Source of the DNA: Mucilaginibacter sp.
Lineage (GTDB): Bacteria; Bacteroidota; Bacteroidia; Sphingobacteriales; Sphingobacteriaceae
Assembly: GCF_028288185.1 (NCBI RefSeq)
Contig: NZ_JAQBOF010000028.1
Coordinates: 62,001-126,000 of the forward strand
Length of the DNA: 64,000 nt
Reading direction: 5' to 3'
The notes beneath the pieces are model-generated. The model was not told the DNA's origin. It saw only the letters and a program-made list of their open reading frames with translations, and did no database searches. How positions within the stretch are numbered: the stretch's first letter is position 1; every line of letters starts with the position of its first letter. A program made the translations under genes and the position numbers. This document shows positions 17,611 through 26,155 of this stretch, piece by piece.

Positions 17611-18558
17611 ATGTTAAACAGAAGGCACCTACGGGTAAAAGTATTACAGTCATTATACGCATTTCATCAAACTGATGCGGTTAATATTAAACAGCAGGAA
17701 AAAAACTTATTGCAAAGTATAGACCAGGTATACGAAATGTATATTTGGATGCTATCCCTGATATCAGAAGTGGTAGGTTACGCAGACAGGGATGCAACAG
17801 AACGTGCACACAAGCACCTGCCTACTGCCGATGATTTGAATGCCAACCTTAAAATACTCACCAACAGGTTTGCCATATCATTAAACCAAAACAAAGAGTT
17901 TTTGGCCGGTATAAAAAAATATAAAGTAGAGTGGACCTTTGAGCCCGAATTGGTTAAGACCTTATTTACCAATCTTAAAGCCGCGCCCGAATATGCAGAA
18001 TACCTGCAGAAAACAGGCGATACCATCCAAACGGATAAGGATATTATTAAATTTATTTTTAAAAAAATCATACTAAAATCAACCCTGGCCGACCAGGTTT
18101 TTGAAGAGAAGTTTATTTTTTGGCCGGTTGATAAAGATGTATTACAAGCGCTTATAGCTAAAACGTTTAAAAACTTTGCTTTTGATGAGCCGGTAAAAAA
18201 CAAACTGGCCGAAGTAACCGGTAACTGGGAAGAGGATAAAGATTTTATTGTTAAGTTATTAGAAACTTCTGTACGTTACGATAAAGATTACCAGGCGCTA
18301 ATAAGCGCGAAAACCCAAAATTGGGAGCCGGAACGTATTGCTATGATGGATACCCTGTTAATGAAAATGGCTATTGCCGAATTTGTTAACTTTGCATCTA
18401 TCCCCGTTAAGGTTACTATTAATGAGTATCTGGAGATATCAAAAGAGTTTAGTACGCCAAAAAGCAATTCGTTTATTAACGGTATATTAGACAAGATTTT
18501 ATTCGAACTAAAAGCCGAAAAGAAAATTAATAAAATAGGTAGAGGATTAATTGAATAG
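17611..18558 (+). CDS. nusB: transcription antitermination factor NusB, long Bacteroidota form
   Basis: 315 residues, about twice the usual NusB length. It begins with NRRHLRVKVLQSLYAFHQTD, the RNA-binding start of NusB, has a long helical insertion in the middle (about 60-190), and ends in the canonical NusB helices (LLETSVRYDKDYQALI, then IAEFVNFASIPVKVTINEYLEI and SFINGILDKIL). NusB joins the antitermination complex on rRNA operons. The enlarged form is what I recall for this phylum, so it is not a fusion artefact. It is followed 4 bases later by the DUF1573 lipoprotein gene. Confidence 0.93.
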   Translation: MLNRRHLRVKVLQSLYAFHQTDAVNIKQQEKNLLQSIDQVYEMYIWMLSLISEVVGYADRDATERAHKHLPTADDLNANLKILTNRFAISLNQNKEFLAGIKKYKVEWTFEPELVKTLFTNLKAAPEYAEYLQKTGDTIQTDKDIIKFIFKKIILKSTLADQVFEEKFIFWPVDKDVLQALIAKTFKNFAFDEPVKNKLAEVTGNWEEDKDFIVKLLETSVRYDKDYQALISAKTQNWEPERIAMMDTLLMKMAIAEFVNFASIPVKVTINEYLEISKEFSTPKSNSFINGILDKILFELKAEKKINKIGRGLIE

Positions 18559-18562
18559 CAGC

Positions 18563-18967
18563 ATGAAAAAACTGATTTTAAGCTTATTTATGGCAAGCGC
18601 GTTAATGGCTTGCAATCAAACTAACAAAAAAACTGTAGTAGCTACTACCGATGGATCTGACATCAGGTATGAAAAAGATAGCTATGATTTTGGTAAAATA
18701 AAACAAGGCGAAAAGGTGTCGCATAGCTTTACGTTTACCAATACCGGTAAATCACCACTCATCATAACCAATGCAACAGCATCATGCGGGTGTACTACAC
18801 CAATATGGCCCAAAAAACCGGTAATGCCTGGCGATACAGCTTCAATAGCCGTAACGTTTGACAGTGCCGGCAAATCTGGCTTACAAGATAAATTAATAAC
18901 AGTTACCGCAAACAGCCAACCACCACAAAGCATTGTGCATTTAATTGGCGAAGTACTTACAAAATAA
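18563..18967 (+). CDS. DUF1573 lipoprotein
   Basis: Start chosen at the ATG at 18563 (134 residues); an upstream TTG at 18551 would overlap nusB and add four residues before the signal. The signal ends in a lipobox (ASALMAC, Cys at residue 17), so the protein should be lipid-anchored. DUF1573 covers the rest, an immunoglobulin-like fold with the hallmarks YDFGKIKQGEKVSHSFTFTN, ASCGCTTP and PGDTASIAVTFDSAGK. Function is unknown, but it is commonly found beside yajC in this phylum, as here. Confidence 0.92.
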   Translation: MKKLILSLFMASALMACNQTNKKTVVATTDGSDIRYEKDSYDFGKIKQGEKVSHSFTFTNTGKSPLIITNATASCGCTTPIWPKKPVMPGDTASIAVTFDSAGKSGLQDKLITVTANSQPPQSIVHLIGEVLTK

Positions 18968-18975
18968 TAATTAAA

Positions 18976-19299
18976 ATGATAGCAACTATTTTACTACAAG
19001 CCAGCGGGCCCCTGGGCAGTTTCGGCTCAATTTTGCCACTAATACTAATCGTTGTAGTGTTTTATTTCTTCATGATCCGTCCGCAAATTAAAAAGCAAAA
19101 AGATCAAAAGAATTTTGTTAACGATTTAAAAAAAGGCGATAAGATTATCACTACATCTGGCATGCACGGTAAAATTATTGAAGTTGCTGATGCAACCTTT
19201 TTAATTGAAACCGAAGGAGGACACAAACTTCGTTTTAATAAATCTGCAATATCTTTAGATGACTCAAAGGCTTTAACTACGCCGGTATCTACTAAATAA
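18976..19299 (+). CDS. yajC: preprotein translocase subunit YajC
   Basis: 107 residues with one membrane helix (about 15-35, PLILIVVVFYFFMIRPQ) immediately followed by the conserved QIKKQKDQKNFVNDLKKGD and a small beta-domain (ITTSGMHGKIIEV, then LRFNKSAI). YajC associates with SecDF; secDF itself is at 44740-47703 in this window instead of adjacent as in E. coli. It starts 8 bases after the DUF1573 gene and ends before a strong hairpin. Confidence 0.96.
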   Translation: MIATILLQASGPLGSFGSILPLILIVVVFYFFMIRPQIKKQKDQKNFVNDLKKGDKIITTSGMHGKIIEVADATFLIETEGGHKLRFNKSAISLDDSKALTTPVSTK

Positions 19300-19345
19300 G
19301 CAAAGGGCTTAAAGCATAAAGCTTTTGTATAGAATAAATTTTAAC

Positions 19346-19387
19346 AAAGCGGAAAGAAAAGCATACTAGCTTTTACCTTTCCGCTTT
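19346..19387 (+). terminator. intrinsic terminator-like hairpin after yajC
   Basis: AAAGCGGAAAG and CTTTCCGCTTT form a perfect 11-bp stem with a further AAAGC/GCTTT pair inside. It separates yajC from the ybbR-like gene; only a weak T-rich stretch follows. Confidence 0.6.
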
Positions 19388-19406
19388 CGGCTTTTAGCTA
19401 AATAAT

Positions 19407-20354
19407 ATGGCCATAATAAAACTATCAGCAACAGAACGCAGGCGGGCATCGGCATTTATTACGTGCCTGGTGCTGGCGCTTTGTGCCTGGATAGTTGTTA
19501 CCTTGTCAACCACTTATAATTATAACGTAAGGGAGATATTGGCCTTTAAAAATGCTCCGCTAAAACGGGCATTTCATTCATTGCAATCTGATACGGTTAG
19601 TGTTACTGTAAAGGGTAGCGGCTGGCAAATGCTGCTTTCGAAAATAAACGAGCAGAATCATATAATTAAGGTTGATTTGAGTAAGTTGGATAGCGAGGCC
19701 TATGTTGTATTGAGCGCGCAACTGGCAGAAATTAACTCGGAAAAAGCGTTGGATAATCAAATAACCGCTATTACGCCTGATACACTTTATTTTGATTTTA
19801 CAAATCGCAGCGTACGCCGTGTACCAGTGCAATTGGTAAAATCAGTAAAATACCAACAACAGTACACCCAATCTGGCGATGTGGTAATTAAACCGGCTTA
19901 TGTTACTATAAGCGGCCCCAGTAACCGTATTGATAAGATTAAATATTGGCGTACAGACTCCTTATCGCTAAAAAATATTGGCGAAAACGTAAGCACACAA
20001 ATTAACCTGGAAGCATCTGCCGAAGGTAATATCAGCATTTACCCAAAAACGGTACAAGTAAATATACCGGTTGATGAATTTACCGAGAAAACTCTGGAGT
20101 TACCGGTTAAGCTGGTGGGCAATGTTGATTTTTTTAATGTGAAGGTATTCCCCCAAAAGGTAAAAGTAACTATTACAACCTCTTTAAACAGATATACCGA
20201 GCTTGATGAAGATCTTTTTGAAGCACAAGCCGATCTTAACTTATGGCGCGTGTATGGCTATAACACGTTGCCGGTTAAGGTTACCCGGCTGCCTGCCTAT
20301 TGTAAAATTGTAAATGTCGAACCCCGCAATATTGACTTTATTGTTAAAAAGTAA
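19407..20354 (+). CDS. YbbR-like domain protein (CdaR-like)
   Basis: 315 residues with one N-terminal membrane anchor (about 15-35, FITCLVLALCAWIVVTL) and a periplasmic region with YbbR-like repeats (VTISGPSNRIDKI; SIYPKTVQVNIPVDEF). In Firmicutes YbbR/CdaR regulates the c-di-AMP cyclase CdaA; no cyclase gene is adjacent here, so the role is open. The stop codon overlaps the coaE start in TAATG, which indicates translational coupling. Confidence 0.85.
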   Translation: MAIIKLSATERRRASAFITCLVLALCAWIVVTLSTTYNYNVREILAFKNAPLKRAFHSLQSDTVSVTVKGSGWQMLLSKINEQNHIIKVDLSKLDSEAYVVLSAQLAEINSEKALDNQITAITPDTLYFDFTNRSVRRVPVQLVKSVKYQQQYTQSGDVVIKPAYVTISGPSNRIDKIKYWRTDSLSLKNIGENVSTQINLEASAEGNISIYPKTVQVNIPVDEFTEKTLELPVKLVGNVDFFNVKVFPQKVKVTITTSLNRYTELDEDLFEAQADLNLWRVYGYNTLPVKVTRLPAYCKIVNVEPRNIDFIVKK

Positions 20355-20950
20355 TGCTTAAAATAGGTATCACCGGTAATATAGGCAGCGGCAAAACTAC
20401 GGTCAGCAAAATGTTCGAGGTATTAGGCATCCCTGTTTTTTATGCAGATGCCGCAGCTAAAAACATAATGACTGCCGATCCTGTATTGATAGCCGACATA
20501 AAAAAAACCTTTGGCGATGCCGCTTACCTGGCCGATGGCAACCTTGACCGTAAATACATAGCTAACATTGTTTTTAACGATGATAAAGAACTGGCAAAGT
20601 TAAACGCATTGACACACCCTGCGGTATTCAGGGCATTTGATACCTGGGTGGCCGATATTAAAAATGTGCCTTATGTTATCAAGGAAGCTGCTTTGTTGTT
20701 TGAAAGCACATCCTATAAAATGTGCGATTATTCATTGTTAGTTACAGCGCCTTTAGAGCTGCGTATAGACCGCGTAACCAAACGCGACCACATAATCCGC
20801 ACCGAAGTTGAGGCCCGCGAAACCAAACAGTTTACAGAAGCCAAAAAACGTGAATTGGCAGATTATATAATTGAAAATAACGAAACGCAGTTACTGATAC
20901 CGCAGATATTGGAATTGCATGAAGCGTTTTTACAACTTGCAACCCCATAA
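20354..20950 (+). CDS. coaE: dephospho-CoA kinase
   Basis: 198 residues, normal CoaE length. The P-loop GITGNIGSGKTT is at residues 4-15, followed by FEVLGIPVFYADAAAK (the CoA-binding start), the HPAVF motif, and the lid LRIDRVTKRD. It catalyses the last step of CoA synthesis. It overlaps the ybbR-like gene by one base and is followed by an imperfect palindromic repeat at 20964-21047. Confidence 0.95.
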   Translation: MLKIGITGNIGSGKTTVSKMFEVLGIPVFYADAAAKNIMTADPVLIADIKKTFGDAAYLADGNLDRKYIANIVFNDDKELAKLNALTHPAVFRAFDTWVADIKNVPYVIKEAALLFESTSYKMCDYSLLVTAPLELRIDRVTKRDHIIRTEVEARETKQFTEAKKRELADYIIENNETQLLIPQILELHEAFLQLATP

Positions 20951-20963
20951 AATAAATAAAACA

Positions 20964-21047
20964 TGTCATTTTGAACATAGCGAAAAATCTATACACGTGC
21001 TTGGTAACCTAGCTATGTATAGATTTCTCCCTTCGCTCGAAATGACA
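20964..21047. repeat. imperfect palindromic repeat (TGTCATTTCGAGCGAAGG type)
   Basis: A 31-base left arm beginning TGTCATTTTGAAC and a right arm reading, in reverse, TGTCATTTCGAGCGAAGGG agree at most positions and both end in AAATCTATAC. This resembles REP-like elements that are frequent in Bacteroidota intergenic DNA. A reduced relative is at 22693-22716. Confidence 0.7.
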
Positions 21048-21055
21048 ACACTAAT

Positions 21056-21997
21056 ATGAGTATCCTCAACGACTTCATCGCTATTAACGCCAACGGCATC
21101 TACTGCAAATACGGTGATTTTTACCTGGACCCGCAGCAGCCTGTGCAAACAGCCGTAATATCGCACGCTCATGCAGACCATGCGGTTAGTGGCAATAAAG
21201 ACGTTTATTGCACCAGGCCCACACGCGAGTTTATGCATTTGCGATACCATAGGTCGGCGGCACAGGTGTTTAATATTGTCGGCTACAATCAGCCATTTAC
21301 CATAAAAGGTGTCACTATAACTTTTGTATCAGCCGGGCACATGCTGGGCTCTGCAATGGTGCTGATGGAATACGAAGGATCAAGTTATCTATATACCGGC
21401 GATTATAAAATACAACCCGATGCCACCTGCGACCCTATCGAGTGGGTCAATGCCGATGTGCTGATAACAGAAAGTACTTTTGCAGATCCGAAAATCATTC
21501 ATCCCGACCCGGTTGAGGAGATAAAAAAATTGAATGGTATAAAAAGTAATATCCTGCTAGGTGCGTATGGCTTAGGTAAGAGCCAGCGTTTAATCAGGAT
21601 GATAAATGACCATGCCCCGCAGAAAAAAGTGCTGGTACATCATAAAATCATGCCCATTAACCAGATATATGAGCAGGCAGGTATTAAGCTTGGCAAGCAC
21701 CAGATGTATGGGCGTAAATTGATGAAGGTGCAGGATGAGTTTATATATATTGTGCCGCCTTTTACGTTTAATAGTTATATAAAGGCTACCGGCGTGAAAC
21801 GGTTGTTTGCATCGGGCTGGAAAAATTTGCAGGTTAATAAAGAGGACACGCTGTTTATATCAGACCATGTTGATTGGAACGATATTTTAGAGGCTGTTAA
21901 ACGGGTTAACCCCAAGCAGGTTTGGACACTGCATGGCAACGGTTATCATTTAAAAGCCCATTTAGGAAAAGATATATTAGTTAAATTGCTTAATTAA
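21056..21997 (+). CDS. metallo-beta-lactamase-fold exonuclease (ligase-associated type)
   Basis: 313 residues. The zinc motif HAHADHAV is at about residues 38-45, later ligands lie in FVSAGHMLGSAM and YTGDYK, and the C-terminal histidine is in ISDHVDW. The start (ANGIYCKYGDFYLDPQQPV) matches the so-called ligase-associated DNA exonuclease family, which usually sits with an ATP-dependent DNA ligase and a helicase. Neither is nearby; instead a DUF5522 mini-protein follows 7 bases later. It probably acts on DNA ends; an RNA substrate is possible because the fold is shared with RNA nucleases. Confidence 0.85.
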   Translation: MSILNDFIAINANGIYCKYGDFYLDPQQPVQTAVISHAHADHAVSGNKDVYCTRPTREFMHLRYHRSAAQVFNIVGYNQPFTIKGVTITFVSAGHMLGSAMVLMEYEGSSYLYTGDYKIQPDATCDPIEWVNADVLITESTFADPKIIHPDPVEEIKKLNGIKSNILLGAYGLGKSQRLIRMINDHAPQKKVLVHHKIMPINQIYEQAGIKLGKHQMYGRKLMKVQDEFIYIVPPFTFNSYIKATGVKRLFASGWKNLQVNKEDTLFISDHVDWNDILEAVKRVNPKQVWTLHGNGYHLKAHLGKDILVKLLN

Positions 21998-22004
21998 ACC
22001 AGCA

Positions 22005-22163
22005 ATGGAAGAAAATATAGATTACTATATTAACGAAGACGGCAACTTTGTTTTTACCGAAGCATATCATCTAAAACGGGGTTATTGCTGCCAAAATAAG
22101 TGCAAGCATTGCCCATGGAATTTCGGAAAAACAGACGAAGAGATTAAATCACAGAAAAAATAA
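22005..22163 (+). CDS. DUF5522 small Cys-rich protein
   Basis: A 52-residue frame starting 7 bases after the exonuclease gene. The sequence NFVFTEAYHLKRGYCC and the cysteines C28, C29, C33 and C36 (CC-x3-C-x2-C) followed by P-W-N-F match DUF5522, a family of tiny proteins I recall from Bacteroidota and other lineages. The cysteine spacing suggests a metal site. Its function is unknown; tight coupling to the nuclease suggests co-expression. Confidence 0.8.
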   Translation: MEENIDYYINEDGNFVFTEAYHLKRGYCCQNKCKHCPWNFGKTDEEIKSQKK

Positions 22164-22194
22164 AGATATTTGCATCGTTGAAGTAATATAAGTT

Positions 22195-22644
22195 ATGCGA
22201 ATAGATGACGAAATACAAAGTTCAAAGTTTGAAGATAACTACCAAAAGGCGGTTATCAACATCGCGTACACCGATGGGTGGTTAAAGAATACCTTTAACT
22301 GCCATTTTGAAAAACATAATTTAACGCAACAACAGTTTAATATCTTGCGCATATTAAGAGGCCAGTACCCAAAACCGGCCACGGTTAACCTGCTAAAAGA
22401 ACGCATGATAGATAAGATGAGCGATGCCTCACGCATTGTTGACCGTTTGGTGCAAAAGGATATGATAACCCGTTGCACCAACAATAAAGACAGGCGCGCC
22501 GTTGATATCCGCATTAGCGATAAGGGCCTTGAAACCCTGGCCACCATGGATGCCGAATTTAAAACCAGGGATTTCCTAAAAAACAACCTTACCTCCGAAG
22601 AAGCCGCGCAGTTAAGTGATCTGCTGGATAAGTTGAGAGGGTAA
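22195..22644 (+). CDS. MarR family transcriptional regulator
   Basis: 149 residues with the winged helix at about 48-115 (LTQQQFNILRILRGQ, VNLLKERMIDKMSDASRIVDRLVQKDMITR, then the DKDRR-like wing NKDRRAVDIRISDKG). MarR proteins bind palindromic operators as dimers and respond to small ligands or oxidation. No adjacent efflux gene suggests a target, and no own operator was recognised. It is followed by a short hairpin at 22693-22716. Confidence 0.92.
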   Translation: MRIDDEIQSSKFEDNYQKAVINIAYTDGWLKNTFNCHFEKHNLTQQQFNILRILRGQYPKPATVNLLKERMIDKMSDASRIVDRLVQKDMITRCTNNKDRRAVDIRISDKGLETLATMDAEFKTRDFLKNNLTSEEAAQLSDLLDKLRG

Positions 22645-22692
22645 ATAATTTCGGATTTCGGATGTTCGATTTCGAATTTAATTTTGTTTAAG

Positions 22693-22716
22693 TTGTCACT
22701 CCGTTCAGAATGACAA
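22693..22716. repeat. short palindromic repeat remnant
   Basis: TTGTCA and TGACAA arms flank CTCCGTTCAGAA. It is a reduced form of the TGTCATTCTGAACGGAG-type elements of Bacteroidota and may end the convergent MarR and sigma transcripts. Confidence 0.5.
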
Positions 22717-22722
22717 AAAGAA

Positions 22723-23949
22723 TTATAGGTTATCGATCTTCTTCTGAATAACCAGTTTATCCATATCTGTTTTTGCTAACGCGATGGCTTTCTGCAAATG
22801 GCGTTTGGCTTGTTCATTATCAATATCGGTATATAAATAGCCCAACAAAGTAAAGTAAAACTGGTCATCAGTTAAACCTAATTGCTCGGCTTCAATAATA
22901 GCCGCTTCTTTTCCGGCGACTTTCGATAATACATAAATCCGGTTCAAAGCCCCTATCGGCGAATATTTAATTTGTAGCAATTGATTGTACAAATTCAAAA
23001 CTGTTTCCCATTTATGTAAAGTGTCGGTCTTTTTAGTGCGCCAGTACGCAATGGTAGCTTCTAAATGATATTTAGATATTTCAGTACCGCTGGCAGATTG
23101 ATTTAAAAAGTAAGCTCCTTTGCTTATCAGGTCGGTGTCCCAAAGGCTTGTATCCTGGTCGTCATATAAAACATGTTCCCCGTTTTTTTTTATCCTCGCC
23201 TCAAATCGCGAAGCATGAAAACACATTAGTGACAGCAAAGCATTAACCGGCGGTTTGTTGGTTTGTTTATTTTCAACCAGCATGGTACACAAACGCATGG
23301 CTTCCAGGCAAAGATCTTTACGTAGGGTTTTGTTGGTGCTAACCGAATAATAGCCTTCATTAAATAACAAATAAATAGTGGTTAAAACAGGGGCAAGGCG
23401 TTGGTTTATCTCCGTTTCGTTTGGCAGTTCGATCTTTATCCTCTTACTGCGTAGCTTCTCTTTAGCGCGATACAGACGTTTATTGATAGTTTCTTTGTTA
23501 GATAAAAAAGCATCGGCAATTTCATCAATGCCAAACCCGCAAAGTATCCGCAGGGATAATCCTATCTGAGCCTCGGGCGGGATAGCTGGGTGACAAATAG
23601 CAAACATCATCTGTAACTGGCTGTCGTTAATATTTTGTGGCGACAGGTCTATCTCTGTTTCATAATACCCAATGCCTGCGTTTTGTATTTCCGGCGAGAT
23701 CTTACTGTCAAATAAAGTATTACGCTGCAAATGGTTCTTTGCTTTGTTTTTGGCTACGATGTATAGCCAGGCGGCAGGGTTTGGCGGTAAGCCTTTTATA
23801 CCCCAGGTTTGGGCCGCAGTAGCAAATGTATCGCTTGTAATATCCTCGGCAGTTTCTATTTGGTCAAACCCAAAATAACGACAGAGTACCGAAACTATTT
23901 TCCGGTACTCTGTCCTGAATAAATGGGGGATAATCTCCTCTTTGTTCAT
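22723..23949 (-). CDS. ECF-type sigma factor with C-terminal DUF6596 region
   Basis: 408 residues. The N-terminal part is an ECF sigma: region 2 at about 10-75 (HLFRTEYRKIVSVLCRYFG, then AEDITSDTFATAAQTWGIKGLP) and region 4 at about 115-170 (EIADAFLSNKETINKRLYRAKEKLR). The remaining about 230 residues form a helical DUF6596 region, beginning with VLTTIYLLFNEGYYS, that is typical of this sigma group. Such sigma factors are usually encoded next to YCII/DGPF-domain proteins, as here (23955-24311). The signal they sense is unknown; no anti-sigma is evident. Confidence 0.92.
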   Translation of the reverse strand: MNKEEIIPHLFRTEYRKIVSVLCRYFGFDQIETAEDITSDTFATAAQTWGIKGLPPNPAAWLYIVAKNKAKNHLQRNTLFDSKISPEIQNAGIGYYETEIDLSPQNINDSQLQMMFAICHPAIPPEAQIGLSLRILCGFGIDEIADAFLSNKETINKRLYRAKEKLRSKRIKIELPNETEINQRLAPVLTTIYLLFNEGYYSVSTNKTLRKDLCLEAMRLCTMLVENKQTNKPPVNALLSLMCFHASRFEARIKKNGEHVLYDDQDTSLWDTDLISKGAYFLNQSASGTEISKYHLEATIAYWRTKKTDTLHKWETVLNLYNQLLQIKYSPIGALNRIYVLSKVAGKEAAIIEAEQLGLTDDQFYFTLLGYLYTDIDNEQAKRHLQKAIALAKTDMDKLVIQKKIDNL

Positions 23950-23954
23950 GGGGT

Positions 23955-24311
23955 TTAATGCACGCCATCTCCTTTGGCCAATAGGCGCACTTCGATAGTG
24001 TTTCCTTCACCACCTAAAATGGGGCTGCCCTTGGCAAACTCTACAGCTTCATTAATCGAGTCGGCTTTTACAATTACATAACCGCCAAGGGTTTCTTTGA
24101 TCTCGCCAAACGGGCCGTTAGTAACCACGTTATTATGGTGCACAACTTTGGCATTGTCAAATACCAAACCATCGCCTTTGCCTTCAAACTTGCCTTTAGC
24201 GGCTATGCCGTTCAGCCAGTTCATGGTTGCTTCCATCCATATCTGCATTTGTTCTGGCGATGCTATTTTACTGCCATCCTGGTGCCTGAAAATTAACATG
24301 TACTCTTTCAT
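23955..24311 (-). CDS. YCII/DGPF-domain protein
   Basis: 118 residues: MLIFRHQDGS at the start, the central NVVTNGPFGEIKETLGGYVIVKADS with the family's GPF motif, and a ferredoxin-like fold of about 100 residues. YCII proteins have a conserved His-Asp pair in some members and are thought to bind or act on small molecules; this one is of the kind linked to ECF sigma factors. It lies 5 bases upstream of the sigma gene on the same strand, which supports an operon. Confidence 0.92.
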   Translation of the reverse strand: MKEYMLIFRHQDGSKIASPEQMQIWMEATMNWLNGIAAKGKFEGKGDGLVFDNAKVVHHNNVVTNGPFGEIKETLGGYVIVKADSINEAVEFAKGSPILGGEGNTIEVRLLAKGDGVH

Positions 24312-24420
24312 CTTTTTTTAATTTTAAATGTTAGCTGATAATTAATTATACAGACATAACAAATCAGGTTTTATATATTGGACATACGGCAGTAGAAACT
24401 TAGTAATTTTAAATCTGATA

Positions 24421-24813
24421 CTATGCCAAATTTAATTGCCACGACACACCAAATTTATCGCTCACCCATCCAAATTTCCTGCTAAAACCGTAATTACCCA
24501 ATGTCATCATGGCACTGCCGCCATCGGTTAATGTGGCGTATGCATGCTCAATTTCGTTATCATCCTCACAATTAACAAATATGGATATGGATGGGGTAAA
24601 GGTAAACGCGTGCTTGCCGGCGCTGTCGATAGCCATAAACTCCTGGCCGTTCAAACTAAATGTGGCATGTATTACAGTTCCCTCGGCACCGGGGCCATTC
24701 TTATCATAACGAGTGATGTTTAATATCGATGAGTTTTTAAAGAGGGTAGTGTAGAAATTCATCGCTTCTTCGGCCTTGCCCTCGAACATTAAAAAGGTGG
24801 TGAACTTTTGCAT
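24421..24813 (-). CDS. VOC family protein (PhnB-like)
   Basis: 130 residues starting QKFTTFLMFEGKAEEAMNFY, the usual PhnB-like opening, followed by EGTVIHATFSLNGQEFMAID and the C-terminal FGVSWQLNLA. The fold is the vicinal oxygen chelate type; members include glyoxalase-like and antibiotic-resistance proteins, but many have unknown substrates. It is 1 base downstream of the GyrI-like gene on the same strand and upstream of the YCII-sigma pair. Confidence 0.9.
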   Translation of the reverse strand: MQKFTTFLMFEGKAEEAMNFYTTLFKNSSILNITRYDKNGPGAEGTVIHATFSLNGQEFMAIDSAGKHAFTFTPSISIFVNCEDDNEIEHAYATLTDGGSAMMTLGNYGFSRKFGWVSDKFGVSWQLNLA

Positions 24814-24814
24814 T

Positions 24815-25228
24815 TTATTTATCAGCTAATCTTATCATACATTGCAGATCCTTATCGCTAATATACCATTCTACACAATAACCCTGTGGATCTATATCCG
24901 GCTGCGAAGTTAATTTCTCAAATGTTTTGCCAATAGATGGTATATCTTTCATATAATCATGAATGGTCACACTTAGATAATTTCCTGTTTTTAAAACCAA
25001 TGTTTCGCAATTTAGTTTTTCACCTTCACCTGGTTGCAGTTCTTCGGCAGCGGCTTTATAAATTATTTGTCCGCCATTTTCTGGCCGCGATAGGCCAAAG
25101 TATTTTCTTTCGGTCGAGAATGGGATCAACGCATGCAATTTTTGATGGGCTTCTAACACCCCGTCAGGAAATGATTTAGCGGTGATGTAAAACACCTTGA
25201 TGTCTTTATCGAATGTTATAGTTTCCAT
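24815..25228 (-). CDS. GyrI-like small-molecule-binding protein
   Basis: 137 residues with the look of a GyrI-like/AraC effector-binding domain: IKVFYITAKSFPDGVLEAHQ at the start and a C-terminal PQGYCVEWYISDKDLQCMI strand pair. There is no DNA-binding domain, so an annotation as a transcription regulator would be misleading. It heads a four-gene cluster with a VOC protein, a YCII protein and an ECF sigma, all leftward. The match is by pattern only and a related fold is possible. Confidence 0.65.
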   Translation of the reverse strand: METITFDKDIKVFYITAKSFPDGVLEAHQKLHALIPFSTERKYFGLSRPENGGQIIYKAAAEELQPGEGEKLNCETLVLKTGNYLSVTIHDYMKDIPSIGKTFEKLTSQPDIDPQGYCVEWYISDKDLQCMIRLADK

Positions 25229-25251
25229 ATCTGTTAATTAAATGGTTTATT

Positions 25252-25259
25252 CAAAGTTA
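25252..25259 (-). promoter_or_regulatory. -7 box upstream of the GyrI-like gene
   Basis: TAACTTTG on the reverse strand matches TAnnTTTG, 23 bases before the start codon. A TTTTG lies further upstream at a short spacing of 14. Confidence 0.4.
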
Positions 25260-25321
25260 GGCTATGGGTATAACAAAAGTAACGGCAGGAAGGGACAACT
25301 TAGGGTGGTGATTGGGACAAG

Positions 25322-26140
25322 TTACGTATTGTCAGTGAACCATCTATAAAACGCTTCGAAAGCTATGCGCCATTGTTTCTCATCGTGTTTACCGCCTTTA
25401 ATAACCAGCGGCGCGGGTACATTTTTTATGACGAATTTTTTATGAAGCAGGATAGTGTCCATTCTGTTTACATACGCTATCTCGTTACCTTCGGCATCGC
25501 CGCAAGCAAAAAAGAACTTAGACTTTAGGCTGATAGGTTGTTTAACAATGGCATCAAACGCACCCGCCGAATACCAAAACGCCGGAGAAAACACACCCGC
25601 CACGCCAAATATATTACTATACCTTGCCGCGATATATAGGGTGATTAAACCACCCATGGAGCTACCAACCACAACCGAGTATTTAGGGTCTTTTTTAGTA
25701 CGATAGTTAGAATCGATATAAGGCTTTACAATCTTGGCTACATAGTGGGCATATATAGCGCCCTCATTATTGATTAAATACGGATTATATTCATTCATCC
25801 GGTTACTATTATTGCCCGAATGTATGGCAACAATAATACATTGCTTGTCGGCAGGCATCAGGTTCACCAGTGAATCGGCATACCAGTTGTCACCATCTTT
25901 AGCGCCTTTACTAAAGGCGCTCTGGCCATCCTGCATATAAATTACAGGATACTTTTTATGGGAAGTTGTATAGCTTTTGGGTAAATAGATGCGTATGGTG
26001 CGCAACCGCTTTAATTGGGGTATCTCCAACTTCGCAGCTTCGTATCGGGCCGTTGCTGTGTCTGGCTGCTGGGCGTAGATTATGGTTGAGGATAACAACA
26101 CCCTAGTAATAAATAATATAAGCGTTATTCTAAATTTCAT
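25322..26140 (-). CDS. secreted alpha/beta-hydrolase, esterase D/Fes-like
   Basis: 272 residues with a signal peptide (1-24, ending IYAQ). The esterase-fold signatures are YPVIYMQDGQSAF near residue 64, the nucleophile elbow VVGSSMGGL with Ser161, an aspartate in FACGDAEGNE and a histidine in KGGKHDEKQW. This resembles the putative esterase family that includes enterochelin esterases and feruloyl esterases. The substrate is unknown. It lies 15 bases downstream of the DUF3368 gene on the same strand, probably by chance. Confidence 0.88.
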   Translation of the reverse strand: MKFRITLILFITRVLLSSTIIYAQQPDTATARYEAAKLEIPQLKRLRTIRIYLPKSYTTSHKKYPVIYMQDGQSAFSKGAKDGDNWYADSLVNLMPADKQCIIVAIHSGNNSNRMNEYNPYLINNEGAIYAHYVAKIVKPYIDSNYRTKKDPKYSVVVGSSMGGLITLYIAARYSNIFGVAGVFSPAFWYSAGAFDAIVKQPISLKSKFFFACGDAEGNEIAYVNRMDTILLHKKFVIKNVPAPLVIKGGKHDEKQWRIAFEAFYRWFTDNT

Positions 26141-26155
26141 GCTTGGTGTTAACCA

